Part shown: positions 1 to 8,799 of the stretch, piece by piece
How the letters are laid out: every line of letters begins with the position of its first letter
Numbering within the stretch: the first letter of the stretch is position 1
Source of the DNA: Dyadobacter bucti
GTDB taxonomy: Bacteria; Bacteroidota; Bacteroidia; Cytophagales; Spirosomataceae
Assembly: GCF_005869225.1 (NCBI RefSeq)
Contig: NZ_SWFP01000001.1
Location: forward strand, 992,001 to 1,056,000
Length of the DNA stretch: 64,000 nucleotides
Direction: 5' to 3'
Notes under the pieces: generated by a model
Seen by the model: the letters and a program-made list of their open reading frames with translations, nothing else
The model's database searches: none
Told to the model about the DNA's origin: nothing
Translations under genes and position numbers: made by a program

Positions 1-363
1 GTTGGCATTGCCGATACCCCTGTAATATTGCTGCCAGTAACTGGTACCGTAGGCATTTTCAGCCGTGTTGGTCAGGTCCTTTACGAAATAGCTACTGGTA
101 GCCTGCCCCAAATCGGTACCGGCCTGCCCCGTAGCAAATTCCGTCATCACCCAGGGCCCGCCTCCGAAACCACTGGCTGTTATATCTCTCAAAGGGGCGT
201 AAATCGCATTCACCGAGCTTCTGGCATGTTCCGGCCTGGTGAAGTAGGTGTCTTCTGTAAAGTTGCTGGGATCATTCTCAGTCAGGAAATCGGAGCAACC
301 GGTTATGCACAATGTGCCGGCAATTGCAATCAGCAGCCTATATCTTTTTGTTATTTGTCTCAT
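1..363 (-). CDS. SusD/RagB-family outer-membrane lipoprotein, N-terminal part (runs off the window)
   Basis: This is the first 121 codons of a SusD-like glycan-binding lipoprotein; the frame is open to the window edge, so the rest lies beyond position 1. The reading starts MRQITKRYRLLIAIAG and contains a lipobox (CITGC) at about residue 20, followed by SDFLTENDPSNFTEDTYF, a typical SusD N-terminus. SusD proteins sit on the outer surface, cap the SusC transporter and present oligosaccharide or other polymer-derived ligands. The gene starts 29 bases after the susC stop and is surely co-transcribed with it and with the sigma/anti-sigma pair upstream. The substrate cannot be told from this fragment. 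I am confident of the family and the start; nothing can be said about the C-terminus. Confidence 0.9.
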   Translation of the reverse strand, partial: MRQITKRYRLLIAIAGTLCITGCSDFLTENDPSNFTEDTYFTRPEHARSSVNAIYAPLRDITASGFGGGPWVMTEFATGQAGTDLGQATSSYFVKDLTNTAENAYGTSYWQQYYRGIGNAN

Positions 364-392
364 TGTTTCTTCTTTATAAAGTCTGCATTAAA

Positions 393-3300
393 TTAAAACC
401 CAACATTAATTCCTACCATAAACACCCTGGGCCTCGGATAGTCATACAACGCCACACCTTGCTCCAGAATGTCGCCGGAGTTGGAAACCTCTGGGTCATA
501 ACCTTTGTATTTGGTACTCAAAAAGAAGTTCTGAACCGATCCGTACACTCTCAAACGGTCTAATTTCAGCTTGGAAGTCACTTCTGGGGAAAACGTATAG
601 GCAAGCAGCAGGTTACGTCCGCGAATAAAGGAAGCGTCTGTCACTTTATGACTGTCATTAACAGTTGTATAACCGGCGATCAGCGGACGAAGCTGTGCTA
701 TTTCGGTATTTTGATTGGTTTCTGTCCAGGCATTCAGTACCGTTCTGTAACTGTTGGCCTGTCCCTGACGGTCTTCTGCTGAGTGGATACTCCTGTTCAG
801 TACATCGTTGCCGTACATGAACTGCAAGTCTACCGTTAACGACAAGGCTTTGTACTGGAAAGTGTTCAGGAACGTGCCAAACCCTTTGGGTACACCACGT
901 CCGATGATGGTTCTGTCAAGGTCGTTGATAGTACCGTCATTATTCAGGTCCTGGTGTTTGATGTCCCCCGTCTCCAAGCCATATTTTTTAGCTGCATCAG
1001 CCTCGTTGCTTCCCCATGTTCCGAGGGAAACCCTTCCAAAGAAAGAACCTACAGGCTCACCCACCTTGATGATGGTATTGCCCTGAATAATAGGGGCATT
1101 CTGATTGGCCAGGGTGAGCACCTTGTTTTTGTTGGCGGAAATATTGAAAGTAGTATTCCACGAGAAATTTTCCGTTCTGATATTGGTTGTATTCACGGAA
1201 AACTCTATCCCTGTATTCTGCATACTTCCTACATTCGAATAAATGTTGGCATATCCGCTGCTATATGGCAGAGGCGCATTAAGCAACATATCCTCCACTT
1301 TTCTCTGGTACAGATCGAGCTCAAAGTTAAACCGGTTGGAGAACAGGCCCAACTCCAAACCGACGTCGACCTGCTGTGTTTTTTCCCAACGTAAATCCGG
1401 ATTGGCAATACGGCCTGTGCCTATTCCGCTGTTCCGGGTCCCGCCAAAGATCACCGTATAATTTCCAAGCCCTGCGAGTGCCCTGTATGCCGGTATTTCC
1501 GAATTACCCGTAACTCCATAGCTGGCCCGGAGTTTCAGGTTCGAGACAGAGGGAACGCCTTTCATAAATTCTTCCTCCATGATCCTCCAGGCTACTGCCG
1601 CGGAAGGGAAAAAGGCAAATTGATTGTTCCCCCCGAATTTGGAAGAGCCATCAGCCCGGCCTGTGAAGGTAAACAGGTATTTATTAAGCAAAGTGTAGTT
1701 CAGACGGGCAAAATAAGAGTTCAGTCCGTAGGCTAATGCATAGGATGTCGGCGCCTGCGGGCTCGCTCCTACCGAAAGGTTGTTGTACTGAAAAAAGGAA
1801 TCCGTAAAACCCTGGGTAACAGCCCTGTTCCTGAACTGGTCCATGTGCTGCCACGACAACCCGGCCATTGCGTTAATACTATGGATTGAGCTGAATTCCT
1901 TGTTATAAGTCAGGTAGTTTTCAAATTGCCAGGAGTTGAACCTGTTATTGTCGACATAGGCATCACCGTTATCAGAAATATACTTCATTCCTCTCGGCGC
2001 AAAGTAGTCGTTCCGCTGATTGATAATATTGCTTCCGATGGTCGATCTCAGTTCCAGCCCTTTCGCCAGGTTGATGGCCACATACATATTACCCAGCATA
2101 GTCTGGGTTTTCAGCAAGTTCCGCACATCGGTACCCACGCGCAAAGGGCTGTCGCCTCCCTCCATGCCCGGATAGTCCCGGTTGCTGGCCCAGCTGCCAT
2201 CGGGATACTTCACGGGGATGATCGGCAAGCCTTCCAAAACCTGACGCATCATTGTGATCCCTCCGCCACCCAGGATATCCACCTGCTTTTCGTTCTGGTC
2301 GGTATACCCCAGTGTACCACCCACTTTCAGCCAGCTTTTAATCTGGGTATCAAATACGAAACGGCCTGCAAATCTTTTTTGCCATGAACCTGCGGCCAGC
2401 CCGTCCTCATTGCGGTAGTTCAAAAAGGCGCCAAAAGTACCCTTTTCATTGCCTCCGGTAAATCCCAGCTGATGGTTTTGCGTAAAAGCAGGCTTGAATG
2501 TTTCATCCTGCCAGTCGGTATCGTACAACGGATTTCCCTGCGAATCAAACAACAGCGGGTTGGTCCTTTTCAGTTTTGGATCTGTGTATTTTGTACTGTT
2601 TCCAGCTGCGTCGAATGCGTCCGGATCATATTTTCTCGCATTTAAAAAGGCACGGTCTTCAACCTCCAGAAATTCTTTTGAATTGAGCAGTTCCAGCTTT
2701 TTGGGCAGGACACCCACACTGAAATCGGAGTCATAGGTGACTCTTCCACCACCCGAAGTACCTCGTTTTGTAGTCACGATAATAACCCCGTTGGCGCCGC
2801 GGGCCCCGTAAATCGCTGTTGAGGATGCGTCTTTGAGCACCTCGATAGACGCAATATCATTGGGGTTGAGGTAATCGATCGGGCTACTCCCGTTCACCAG
2901 GCCCACTCTGCCGGATGCTGCGTCCTGAACAGGGGAACTGATAATTACACCGTCTATTACATAAAGCGGATCGTTGGCAACGCTCAAAGAACTGATCCCG
3001 CGAATACGGATAGTTGTTCTCCCGCCCGGTCTTCCGGAGTTGGATGATACGTTCACACCGGAAAGACGGCCCGATAAGCCCTGGCTAAGTGAAGAAGCCG
3101 GTCTTTCTTGCAATGCTTCCGCTTTTACAACGCCGACAGCGCCTGTTAAGTCCGATTTCTTGACTGTTCCATAGCCCACCACCACAACTTCCTCCAGAGC
3201 ATTGTCATCCGGAGCAAGGTTAACCGTCAGATTGGTTTGATTGCCCACAGCTACTTCCTGGGCCTTGTAGCCTACGAAGCTGAATACAAGAATGGCACCG

Positions 3301-3896
3301 CCAGCCTGTTCGTCGGGGATATCCAGTTTGAAATCACCCTCCGCCCCGGTGGAAGTACCGCGCTGCGTACCTTTCAGTAATACACTGACTCCCGGCAAGG
3401 CAGCTCCGTTCTCATCGGAAACTTTACCGGTTATCGATCTGTCTGCAATTTCAGCGAGCATGGATGCGGACGTAGTTTCCAGGTCCGTACCTGTCGTTTG
3501 CATCAAAGCCGATTCCTTAGGTCTTATTGCATCGGTTTTTTTATCCTTTTCAACCTCGGTAATGACAAAAGTATTTTTTCTGGTTTTTTTATATTTCAAC
3601 CCACTTTGTCCCAACACAATATCCAGGTTTTTCTCTATGGGTTCCGTAAAGTTGACTGCATGGGCAGACACGCTCATGGCACCAACCAGTCTTTCTTCAA
3701 ATACGATTTCCACACCGTAATGCTTTTGCATATTCAAAAGAACGTTCCTCAGTTTCATTTCCTGCCTCTCCCCTCCGGGCAGCTTTGCAGGCATAGAATT
3801 AAAGGCAAGCGGTTGGGCATTTGCCAAGGGCGAGGCCTGAATCATCACCATCAGTCCCATTGCCAGCCACGGTTTTGCGGATAACTTTAGTTGCAT
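393..3896 (-). CDS. SusC/RagA-family TonB-dependent outer-membrane transporter with STN signalling domain
   Basis: A 1167-residue TonB-linked transporter that imports ligands across the outer membrane with its SusD partner downstream. Order of parts: signal peptide (about 1-27), an STN (secretin/TonB short N-terminal) domain at about 45-113, a carboxypeptidase-regulatory-like domain at about 152-235 (ITGKVSDENGAALPGVSVLL), a plug at about 240-375 containing GVNVSSNSGRPGG and the SusC signature region DPLYVIDGV, then a beta-barrel to the C-terminus. The STN domain is the part that, in FecA-type systems, contacts a FecR anti-sigma factor in the periplasm. The immediately upstream FecR and ECF genes fit that. 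Most SusC proteins lack an STN, so this locus should be regulated by trans-envelope signalling upon ligand binding. Spacing is 23 bases to fecR and 29 bases to susD, which supports one operon. Confidence 0.95.
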   Translation of the reverse strand: MQLKLSAKPWLAMGLMVMIQASPLANAQPLAFNSMPAKLPGGERQEMKLRNVLLNMQKHYGVEIVFEERLVGAMSVSAHAVNFTEPIEKNLDIVLGQSGLKYKKTRKNTFVITEVEKDKKTDAIRPKESALMQTTGTDLETTSASMLAEIADRSITGKVSDENGAALPGVSVLLKGTQRGTSTGAEGDFKLDIPDEQAGGAILVFSFVGYKAQEVAVGNQTNLTVNLAPDDNALEEVVVVGYGTVKKSDLTGAVGVVKAEALQERPASSLSQGLSGRLSGVNVSSNSGRPGGRTTIRIRGISSLSVANDPLYVIDGVIISSPVQDAASGRVGLVNGSSPIDYLNPNDIASIEVLKDASSTAIYGARGANGVIIVTTKRGTSGGGRVTYDSDFSVGVLPKKLELLNSKEFLEVEDRAFLNARKYDPDAFDAAGNSTKYTDPKLKRTNPLLFDSQGNPLYDTDWQDETFKPAFTQNHQLGFTGGNEKGTFGAFLNYRNEDGLAAGSWQKRFAGRFVFDTQIKSWLKVGGTLGYTDQNEKQVDILGGGGITMMRQVLEGLPIIPVKYPDGSWASNRDYPGMEGGDSPLRVGTDVRNLLKTQTMLGNMYVAINLAKGLELRSTIGSNIINQRNDYFAPRGMKYISDNGDAYVDNNRFNSWQFENYLTYNKEFSSIHSINAMAGLSWQHMDQFRNRAVTQGFTDSFFQYNNLSVGASPQAPTSYALAYGLNSYFARLNYTLLNKYLFTFTGRADGSSKFGGNNQFAFFPSAAVAWRIMEEEFMKGVPSVSNLKLRASYGVTGNSEIPAYRALAGLGNYTVIFGGTRNSGIGTGRIANPDLRWEKTQQVDVGLELGLFSNRFNFELDLYQRKVEDMLLNAPLPYSSGYANIYSNVGSMQNTGIEFSVNTTNIRTENFSWNTTFNISANKNKVLTLANQNAPIIQGNTIIKVGEPVGSFFGRVSLGTWGSNEADAAKKYGLETGDIKHQDLNNDGTINDLDRTIIGRGVPKGFGTFLNTFQYKALSLTVDLQFMYGNDVLNRSIHSAEDRQGQANSYRTVLNAWTETNQNTEIAQLRPLIAGYTTVNDSHKVTDASFIRGRNLLLAYTFSPEVTSKLKLDRLRVYGSVQNFFLSTKYKGYDPEVSNSGDILEQGVALYDYPRPRVFMVGINVGF

Positions 3897-3919
3897 AATT
3901 AATAAGGTTAAGAATTGTT

Positions 3920-4921
3920 TTAATTGGGACTCAAAAGAATAGAATCTCCGGAAACACTCATTTTCAGATTAAGTGCTTCGGATATCGTTTTTAAAAGCTC
4001 ATCGGCATTTTTGGTTTTAAAATTTCCGGTAATGGTGCGTAGCCGGGTTTCCTCATCGGCTATGGCAACCGGGATCCCGAAATTCTCTTCCACCATCGAA
4101 GCGATATCGTTTATGGATGTTCCGTCAAATACGTAGCGCTGCTCTTTCCAGGATACCAAAGTTTGTACATCCTGGTTCTTTTCCAGCTGAACCTCGCCTT
4201 TCTTGTCCAATACGGCAAGATCTCCCGGTTCCATCATCACTTCCCTTCTGTTAGAATCATAATCTATACGTACACTTCCGCTGGTAAGAGCCACTTTAGT
4301 ACCTCTTGGCCGCGCAAACACCGAGAATTGCGTCCCGAGAACCTCCACCTGAAACTTCTCGGACGTTTTGACTATAAATCGCTTGTTATCAACCGTATGA
4401 CTCACCGTGAATTCACCTTCCCCTGAGAGAAAAACTTCTCTTGCATCACTGCTGAAACCAAAGCGGGGTACTCTCAAAGAAGAATTGGCATTGAGGGTCA
4501 CTTTGCTTCCGTCTTCGAGAAAGATGTCCGTGGTTTGCCCGTAACCTGTTTGATACGTTTTGTAAATGAGGGGATCACGAAACCACCATCCTGCACCTAC
4601 TGTCAGCAAAACCGAAGCGGCCAGAAACAGGATCCTTCTGACCGGATAAGTTCTTTTACGCACATACACGGTCCCAGCGGTTTCAGCATAATCCGCGTCC
4701 GCATCGACGTCTAGATTGATCCTTTGCAGAAGTGACTCAATTGCCTTTTCCTGATCGGGCAGAAACTGCGGGCTCAGCGTTTCGTACTGCAGCAGCCATT
4801 CATAAAAGGTCTCGGTATTTTCCGGCTTGGAAATCCATTCCATCACGAGTTGCTTCTCCAGTGGGTTCGACCGGCCGGACAAATATTCAAAAAACGTGTA
4901 TTTGGATATAGATGTTTTCAT
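3920..4921 (-). CDS. FecR-family anti-sigma factor
   Basis: A 333-residue inner-membrane regulator. The N-terminal cytoplasmic part (about 1-95) would hold the ECF sigma factor. A single membrane segment lies at about 98-114 (RRILFLAASVLLTVGAGWW). The periplasmic FecR domain follows (about 120-215, with GYGQTTDIFLEDGSKVTLNANS), and the C-terminus (about 250-330) has the DUF4974-like fold common in Bacteroidota FecR proteins (YVFDGTSINDIASMVEENFG). It lies between the ECF sigma gene (46 bases upstream) and the STN-containing susC (23 bases downstream), the usual order for ligand-induced transport loci. Its predicted role is to release or activate the sigma factor when the SusC STN domain signals that substrate is bound. 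Confidence 0.93.
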   Translation of the reverse strand: MKTSISKYTFFEYLSGRSNPLEKQLVMEWISKPENTETFYEWLLQYETLSPQFLPDQEKAIESLLQRINLDVDADADYAETAGTVYVRKRTYPVRRILFLAASVLLTVGAGWWFRDPLIYKTYQTGYGQTTDIFLEDGSKVTLNANSSLRVPRFGFSSDAREVFLSGEGEFTVSHTVDNKRFIVKTSEKFQVEVLGTQFSVFARPRGTKVALTSGSVRIDYDSNRREVMMEPGDLAVLDKKGEVQLEKNQDVQTLVSWKEQRYVFDGTSINDIASMVEENFGIPVAIADEETRLRTITGNFKTKNADELLKTISEALNLKMSVSGDSILLSPN

Positions 4922-4967
4922 TTCAATATCGTATATTCATGATGAGCAGTACAACCTGCTGCTCCGT

Positions 4968-5645
4968 TCAGGGTTCAAGAAGTAAGGAACTTAATACCGT
5001 AATCAGGCTCAAAATCATCCATTCATCGTGAAGGGCTGTACGCAAATGTTTCAACGCCCTTGATATATGTACTTCTACCGTTTTGGGGGATATCTGCAGC
5101 TCCTGGGCAATTTCATGGTACTTTTTGCTTTCAAACCGGCTCATCAGAAATACGCGCTGGCATTGTGCGGGAAGCTTCCCGATCACATCATTCACCTTCA
5201 AGAAAAGATTGTTGTAATGCATCTCGGCGTCGGGTTGAGGCCGCGTGTCCGACAATGTTTCTTCGGTAGACGACTCCATACTGTTCATTCTGCCAAATTC
5301 CCGCTGCATGTAGGTATAACACTCATTACGCACACTCCTGAAAAGGTAGCTGGTGTACGATGAGGATATATTCTCGTAGGCCTTGGTCCGGTAAAATTGA
5401 AAAAACACTTCACTTACCAGATCCTCCGCTATTTGTCTTGAATAAACAAACCGGGCTGCGTGGCTGCACAAAGGCTTGTAAAATCTTCGAAAAAGCAGTT
5501 CCAGTCCCTTGCAGGGCTCTTCCTCAAACGTCTTTTTCAAAAACAGCGCTGCATCCAGTTCTCTGGGCTGCGGCTTGTTTGGGTAGACCGGGTCTAACAG
5601 CCAGTTTTTCTGCTTTTGCTCTTCCTTGGTGATGATATCCTGCAT
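4968..5645 (-). CDS. RNA polymerase ECF-type sigma factor
   Basis: A 225-residue sigma-70 family factor of the extracytoplasmic-function class. Region 2 spans about residues 45-115 (LLFRRFYKPLCSHAARFV, then AEDLVSEVFFQFYR) and region 4 about 150-205 (LPAQCQRVFLMSRFESKKYHEIA, with a helix-turn-helix ISPKTVEVHISRALKHLR). It has a somewhat extended N-terminus of about 40 residues. It heads the fecR-susC-susD operon and most likely directs transcription of this same operon when FecR signals. The start at ATG 5645 is the first in frame; no Shine-Dalgarno is seen, which is normal for this phylum. Confidence 0.93.
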   Translation of the reverse strand: MQDIITKEEQKQKNWLLDPVYPNKPQPRELDAALFLKKTFEEEPCKGLELLFRRFYKPLCSHAARFVYSRQIAEDLVSEVFFQFYRTKAYENISSSYTSYLFRSVRNECYTYMQREFGRMNSMESSTEETLSDTRPQPDAEMHYNNLFLKVNDVIGKLPAQCQRVFLMSRFESKKYHEIAQELQISPKTVEVHISRALKHLRTALHDEWMILSLITVLSSLLLEP

Positions 5646-5814
5646 GAAAGGATTGTAGTTACATTACATTACGATTGCAAGACTTTTTTGCACTAAACTT
5701 CCCTTACTCTTAGTTAAGAAAAATTAAACCTTATTTTTATTCAATAATCAAAAATGGGTTTAACACAGGAGATTTGTACCAAAAACGGTACGGACGTAAA
5801 ACTGAAGGTGATTG

Positions 5815-5990
5815 ATCTCCACGGGATTTCCGCACACGATCCCCCACTGCTTGTTACTACTGCAGTGATCCGTTCATCGAAGGCGCCGGCAAGCAAAGAA
5901 AGTTTTCCATTCCTGGAATGTCCGGCAATACCTTTTTTTTCTTGTCTATATCCTCTGGATCCGCCCGCTTCTTTTTCCACTGCGTCTCCG
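5815..5990 (-). pseudogene. Remnant of a serine alpha/beta-hydrolase (esterase) around the nucleophile elbow
   Basis: Only about 55 residues remain. One minus-strand frame reads DPEDIDKKK and a second reads GIAGHSRNGKLSLLAGAFDE and continues ITAVVTSSGGS...PWR. Together they match the nucleophile-elbow region (G-H-S-R-N-G) of secreted acetylxylan/glucuronoyl-esterase-like hydrolases. The two frames join at a run of eight T on the plus strand (5933-5940), where an indel breaks the frame. Neither the N-terminal half nor the part after PWR is present, so this is a true remnant and not only a homopolymer error. It fits the loss of a polysaccharide-utilisation gene beside the sigma/SusC operon. Confidence 0.6.
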
Positions 5991-6065
5991 TTCTAATGTT
6001 TCCCGATTCCGCTTTAACCTCCTGGGTCATCGGATCGGGCGGGAAAGGGATCGACGGCATTTTAG

Positions 6066-6518
6066 CAAAATCAGGCGGAAGCTCCAGGTTTCCCGGATCT
6101 CTGGAATGAAGACGTGATTGAGATTTTCCTCCAACCGGATGCCGCCGTTCCTGCTTACTTTGAATAGGAGCTTTCGCCCTTGAATGACGAATTGCCTATC
6201 ACCATATACAATGAAAAGGGTAAGCTGAACGGTTGGATGCCTTTTCATTATGAGGCCGAACGCAAAACACGGCACGCAGTAACGTACAGGGAGGTACTCA
6301 GAAAAGCGGTGCCGCAACACGCAGCTGGACATCGGAAGTCTTTATCCCATATCAGTTATTGAAACCGTTGTTCAAAAATGTGCCCGTTTCAGGTTCACGC
6401 CGGAAGGGAAACCTTTTACCGCATCGACTACGATCAGGGGGAAACGTTGTGGGCGTGGCAGCGAAACAGTGGCAATTTTCACGAACACGGGAAGTTTGGA
6501 ATTTTCGAATTTGAATAA
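6066..6518 (+). pseudogene. Decayed CBM9-like carbohydrate-binding protein
   Basis: Three plus-strand frames together spell a family-9-like sugar-binding domain. The first reads PGFPDLWNEDVIEIFLQPDA...AYFE, then an in-frame TAG at 6165-6167, then ELSPLNDELPITIYNEKGK and WMPFHYEAERKTRHAVTY. After a frameshift near 6300 it continues TRSWTSEVFIPYQLLKPLFK. After another near 6410 it ends FYRIDYDQGETLWAWQRNSG and GKFGIFEFE with a TAA at 6516-6518. The N-terminal part and start codon are missing. One stop and two frameshifts make it a clear pseudogene. It ends 15 bases before the intact oxidoreductase gene on the same strand and may once have shared its transcript. Confidence 0.75.
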
Positions 6519-6533
6519 ATATACATCTGCTTT

Positions 6534-7859
6534 ATGAAAGAGGATAATAAAACGGACGTGAATCCCGGTCGCCGCGATTTTATAAAGGGCTCTGCGACAA
6601 TCATGGGAGGCGCTTTCATCGGATCGGCTTTCGCCGGAAAAGCGAATGCGTGGACACTGAGCAATGACCCCATTAAAATAGCTCTGATCGGCTGCGGAAG
6701 CCGTGGGGCCGGAGCTGCATTGAACGCACTGAGTGCGAATGCAAATGCCGTACTGGTGGCTATGGCCGATGTTTTCAAGGACCAGCTGGATGATACTTAT
6801 GCTACGCTGATGAAAGTGGACAGGGTTAAAAATTTTGTCAAAGTCCCTGAAAATCAAAAATTTGTTGGATTCGACGCCTACGAAAAAGCAATCGCCTGCG
6901 CCGATGTAGTGCTGCTGGTAACCCCTCCGGCTTTCAGGCCCACCCACTTCGCCGCAGCGGTGAAGGCTGGAAAACATGTGTTCATGGAAAAACCCCTTGC
7001 CTCCGATGCACCGGGCATCCGGCAAATACTTGAAACAGGCAAGGAAGCTACCCGTAAAAACCTGAAAGTGGTAGTCGGCCTGCAGAACCGGTACGACCCG
7101 GGCTATCAGGAAATGGTAAAAAGAATACAGCAGGGAGCGATCGGGAGGATCATTTCGGCAACGGATTACTACTTAATCGGGCCGGTAAAGAATATCCCCC
7201 GCACACCAGGACAATCAGAAATGGAGTTTCAAATGCGCAACTGGCGCCATTTCAACTGGCTTTGGGCAGGTTCGCCTGCCGGCCTGCAGATCCATAACAC
7301 CGATATTGTGAACTGGGTAAAAGACGGTTACCCGATACGGGCGCAGGGAATGGGCGGCCGGTCTTCGCTAAAAGGGCCCGACAGCGGCGATATCTTTGAC
7401 CATTTTTATATAGAGTACGAATACGCGGACGGCACCAAACTCAACAGCCAGATCCGCCACATCAGCGGTACCTGGAACAAAGGTGGCGCTACATTCCAGG
7501 GAGCCGAGGGTACGGCAAGTCTTCAGGCTGGTATTAAAAATGCCAAAGGTGAACAGGTCTGGAGAAACGCCAATAAGGATTCTGAAAATGCCTACCAGAT
7601 TGAGCATAATGTACTCTTTGCGGCGATCCGGGACAATACGCCGCTGAATGATACCGAATGGGGTGCCAAAAGCACCATGACCACCATTCTGGGACGTATG
7701 GCGGTTCATTCGGGAAAAATGGTGGAATGGGACGAGGCACTCAATTCTGACCTTTCACTGATGCCGGACAGATTTGCCTGGGATGCCGAACCACCGGTAA
7801 AACCCGACAAAGACGGAAATTATCCTGTACCCATTCCCGGCCTGTCACAAGTTGTCTGA
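6534..7859 (+). CDS. Gfo/Idh/MocA-family NAD(P)-dependent oxidoreductase, secreted (Tat-type signal)
   Basis: A 441-residue oxidoreductase of the glucose-fructose oxidoreductase/inositol dehydrogenase family. The N-terminus has a twin-arginine-type signal (GRRDFIKGSATIMGGAF), so it probably folds with its cofactor before export to the periplasm. The Rossmann dinucleotide motif is IALIGCGSRGAGA at about residues 49-61. The family EKP motif (HVFMEKPLASDAP) is at about 150. The C-terminal domain has the usual HNTDIVNWV segment. Members act on sugars, cyclitols or glycosides, and some are glycosidases using an NAD redox mechanism. It sits next to decayed CBM9 and esterase remnants and near a GH43 gene, which suggests a role in carbohydrate use. 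The actual substrate is unknown. Confidence 0.92.
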   Translation: MKEDNKTDVNPGRRDFIKGSATIMGGAFIGSAFAGKANAWTLSNDPIKIALIGCGSRGAGAALNALSANANAVLVAMADVFKDQLDDTYATLMKVDRVKNFVKVPENQKFVGFDAYEKAIACADVVLLVTPPAFRPTHFAAAVKAGKHVFMEKPLASDAPGIRQILETGKEATRKNLKVVVGLQNRYDPGYQEMVKRIQQGAIGRIISATDYYLIGPVKNIPRTPGQSEMEFQMRNWRHFNWLWAGSPAGLQIHNTDIVNWVKDGYPIRAQGMGGRSSLKGPDSGDIFDHFYIEYEYADGTKLNSQIRHISGTWNKGGATFQGAEGTASLQAGIKNAKGEQVWRNANKDSENAYQIEHNVLFAAIRDNTPLNDTEWGAKSTMTTILGRMAVHSGKMVEWDEALNSDLSLMPDRFAWDAEPPVKPDKDGNYPVPIPGLSQVV

Positions 7860-7865
7860 CCGGCC

Positions 7866-8054
7866 ATGAAAACGACGTTACCGCTCATTGTTATCCTTTT
7901 GTTTTTTCTGCGGTTGTCATTCATCAAAACCGTATTTCGCGGGCAGCCGGTCAACAAACGGCCTGCCTGCGTTGAACCCGAACACGCTGGACTGCCAACC
8001 TGGTATGTCGGCCGTCAGGATGTTATAGAGGATTATTTTTTTGCAAGTTCATAA
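7866..8054 (+). other. Short ORF with a signal-like start, probably a gene fragment
   Basis: A 62-codon frame begins MKTTLPLIVILLFFLRLSF, which resembles the hydrophobic start of a secreted protein. It starts 6 bases after the oxidoreductase stop. The rest (VNKRPACVEPEHAGLPTWY) is not recognisable, and its last 22 bases overlap the end of the opposite-strand gene. It may be the leftover 5' end of a deleted secreted-enzyme gene or may be non-coding. Confidence 0.2.
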
Positions 8055-8584
8055 TAAAGCGTTACTGCCCCAAAACCGAAGGTCTTGGTGTTCACAAGCT
8101 TTAAAGCTGTCCTGTCATTGATGTTTTCAAATAATGATAAACCGCCTCCCGCGATAACAGGATGAACCATAACCTGAAATTCATCAATGAGGCCAAGGTT
8201 GATTAAAGCAATGATGAGACTCCGGCTGCCAACCAAAATGTCCTTACCGGGCTGTTTTCTGAGCGACTGTACTTCTTCTTCCAAATCTCTTTCCGCGACC
8301 CTCGCAGTTTCCCAGTCGACATTTGTCAGCGTATGGGAAAATACGATTTTGGGAATGCGGTCCATGGCTACTGCAAAATCATCCGTTTGCTTGTTGCCGG
8401 TCGGATTTTCCACAACGCCTTTCCAGTACTCCATCAGCTGATAGGTCGTCCTTCCATACAGCGCAACGCCTGCGTTTCTTAGCATATCCCCGTAGTGCTG
8501 GTGTATCTCGTCATCCGGAATGACAGCCGTGTGATCGCAAAACCCGTCGAGTGTCATATTGATCCCTGCGATTATTTTCCTCAT
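8033..8584 (-). CDS. Dihydrofolate reductase-like protein (RibD C-terminal domain family)
   Basis: A 183-residue single-domain protein of the RibD C-terminal/bacterial DHFR-like family, which binds NADPH and reduces pterin- or pyrimidine-like substrates. The N-terminus MRKIIAGINMTLDGFCD is the classic start of this family. YGRTTYQLMEYW and DILVGSRSLI (nucleotide-binding loop) are conserved, and the end EFQVMVHPVIAGGG...FGFGAVTLYYE matches the family to its C-terminus. I placed the start at ATG 8584, where the family homology begins, although the frame is open further upstream. It is transcribed alone; no operon partner is evident. Its function in vivo is unknown, as for most members. Confidence 0.88.
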   Translation of the reverse strand: MRKIIAGINMTLDGFCDHTAVIPDDEIHQHYGDMLRNAGVALYGRTTYQLMEYWKGVVENPTGNKQTDDFAVAMDRIPKIVFSHTLTNVDWETARVAERDLEEEVQSLRKQPGKDILVGSRSLIIALINLGLIDEFQVMVHPVIAGGGLSLFENINDRTALKLVNTKTFGFGAVTLYYELAKK

Positions 8585-8799
8585 AGTATTTTGTATCTGA
8601 TTACGCATTTTGAACCAATACAAAAATAGATCCATGTGGCCTCCTTTTGTGAAGCCATTTTGAACAAATGCAGGGGGTATTTGGGACTTTTTCAGATCGC
8701 CCCGGCGGCGCCGCTACCGGGATTGCTGCCGGTAAAGCAGAAAGCGATTTGAACAGACAAGCCCGGAATAATTTGAAACGTCCATCAGAATAAAAGGCA

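Noticed and set aside
5933..5940. The run of eight T in the esterase remnant as a sequencing error only
   Set aside because: A homopolymer error could explain that one frame change, but the rest of the gene is missing on both sides, so it is a remnant either way.
6372..7025. 217-codon minus-strand frame opposite the first oxidoreductase
   Set aside because: The plus frame has the Rossmann and EKP motifs. The minus translation is a shadow.
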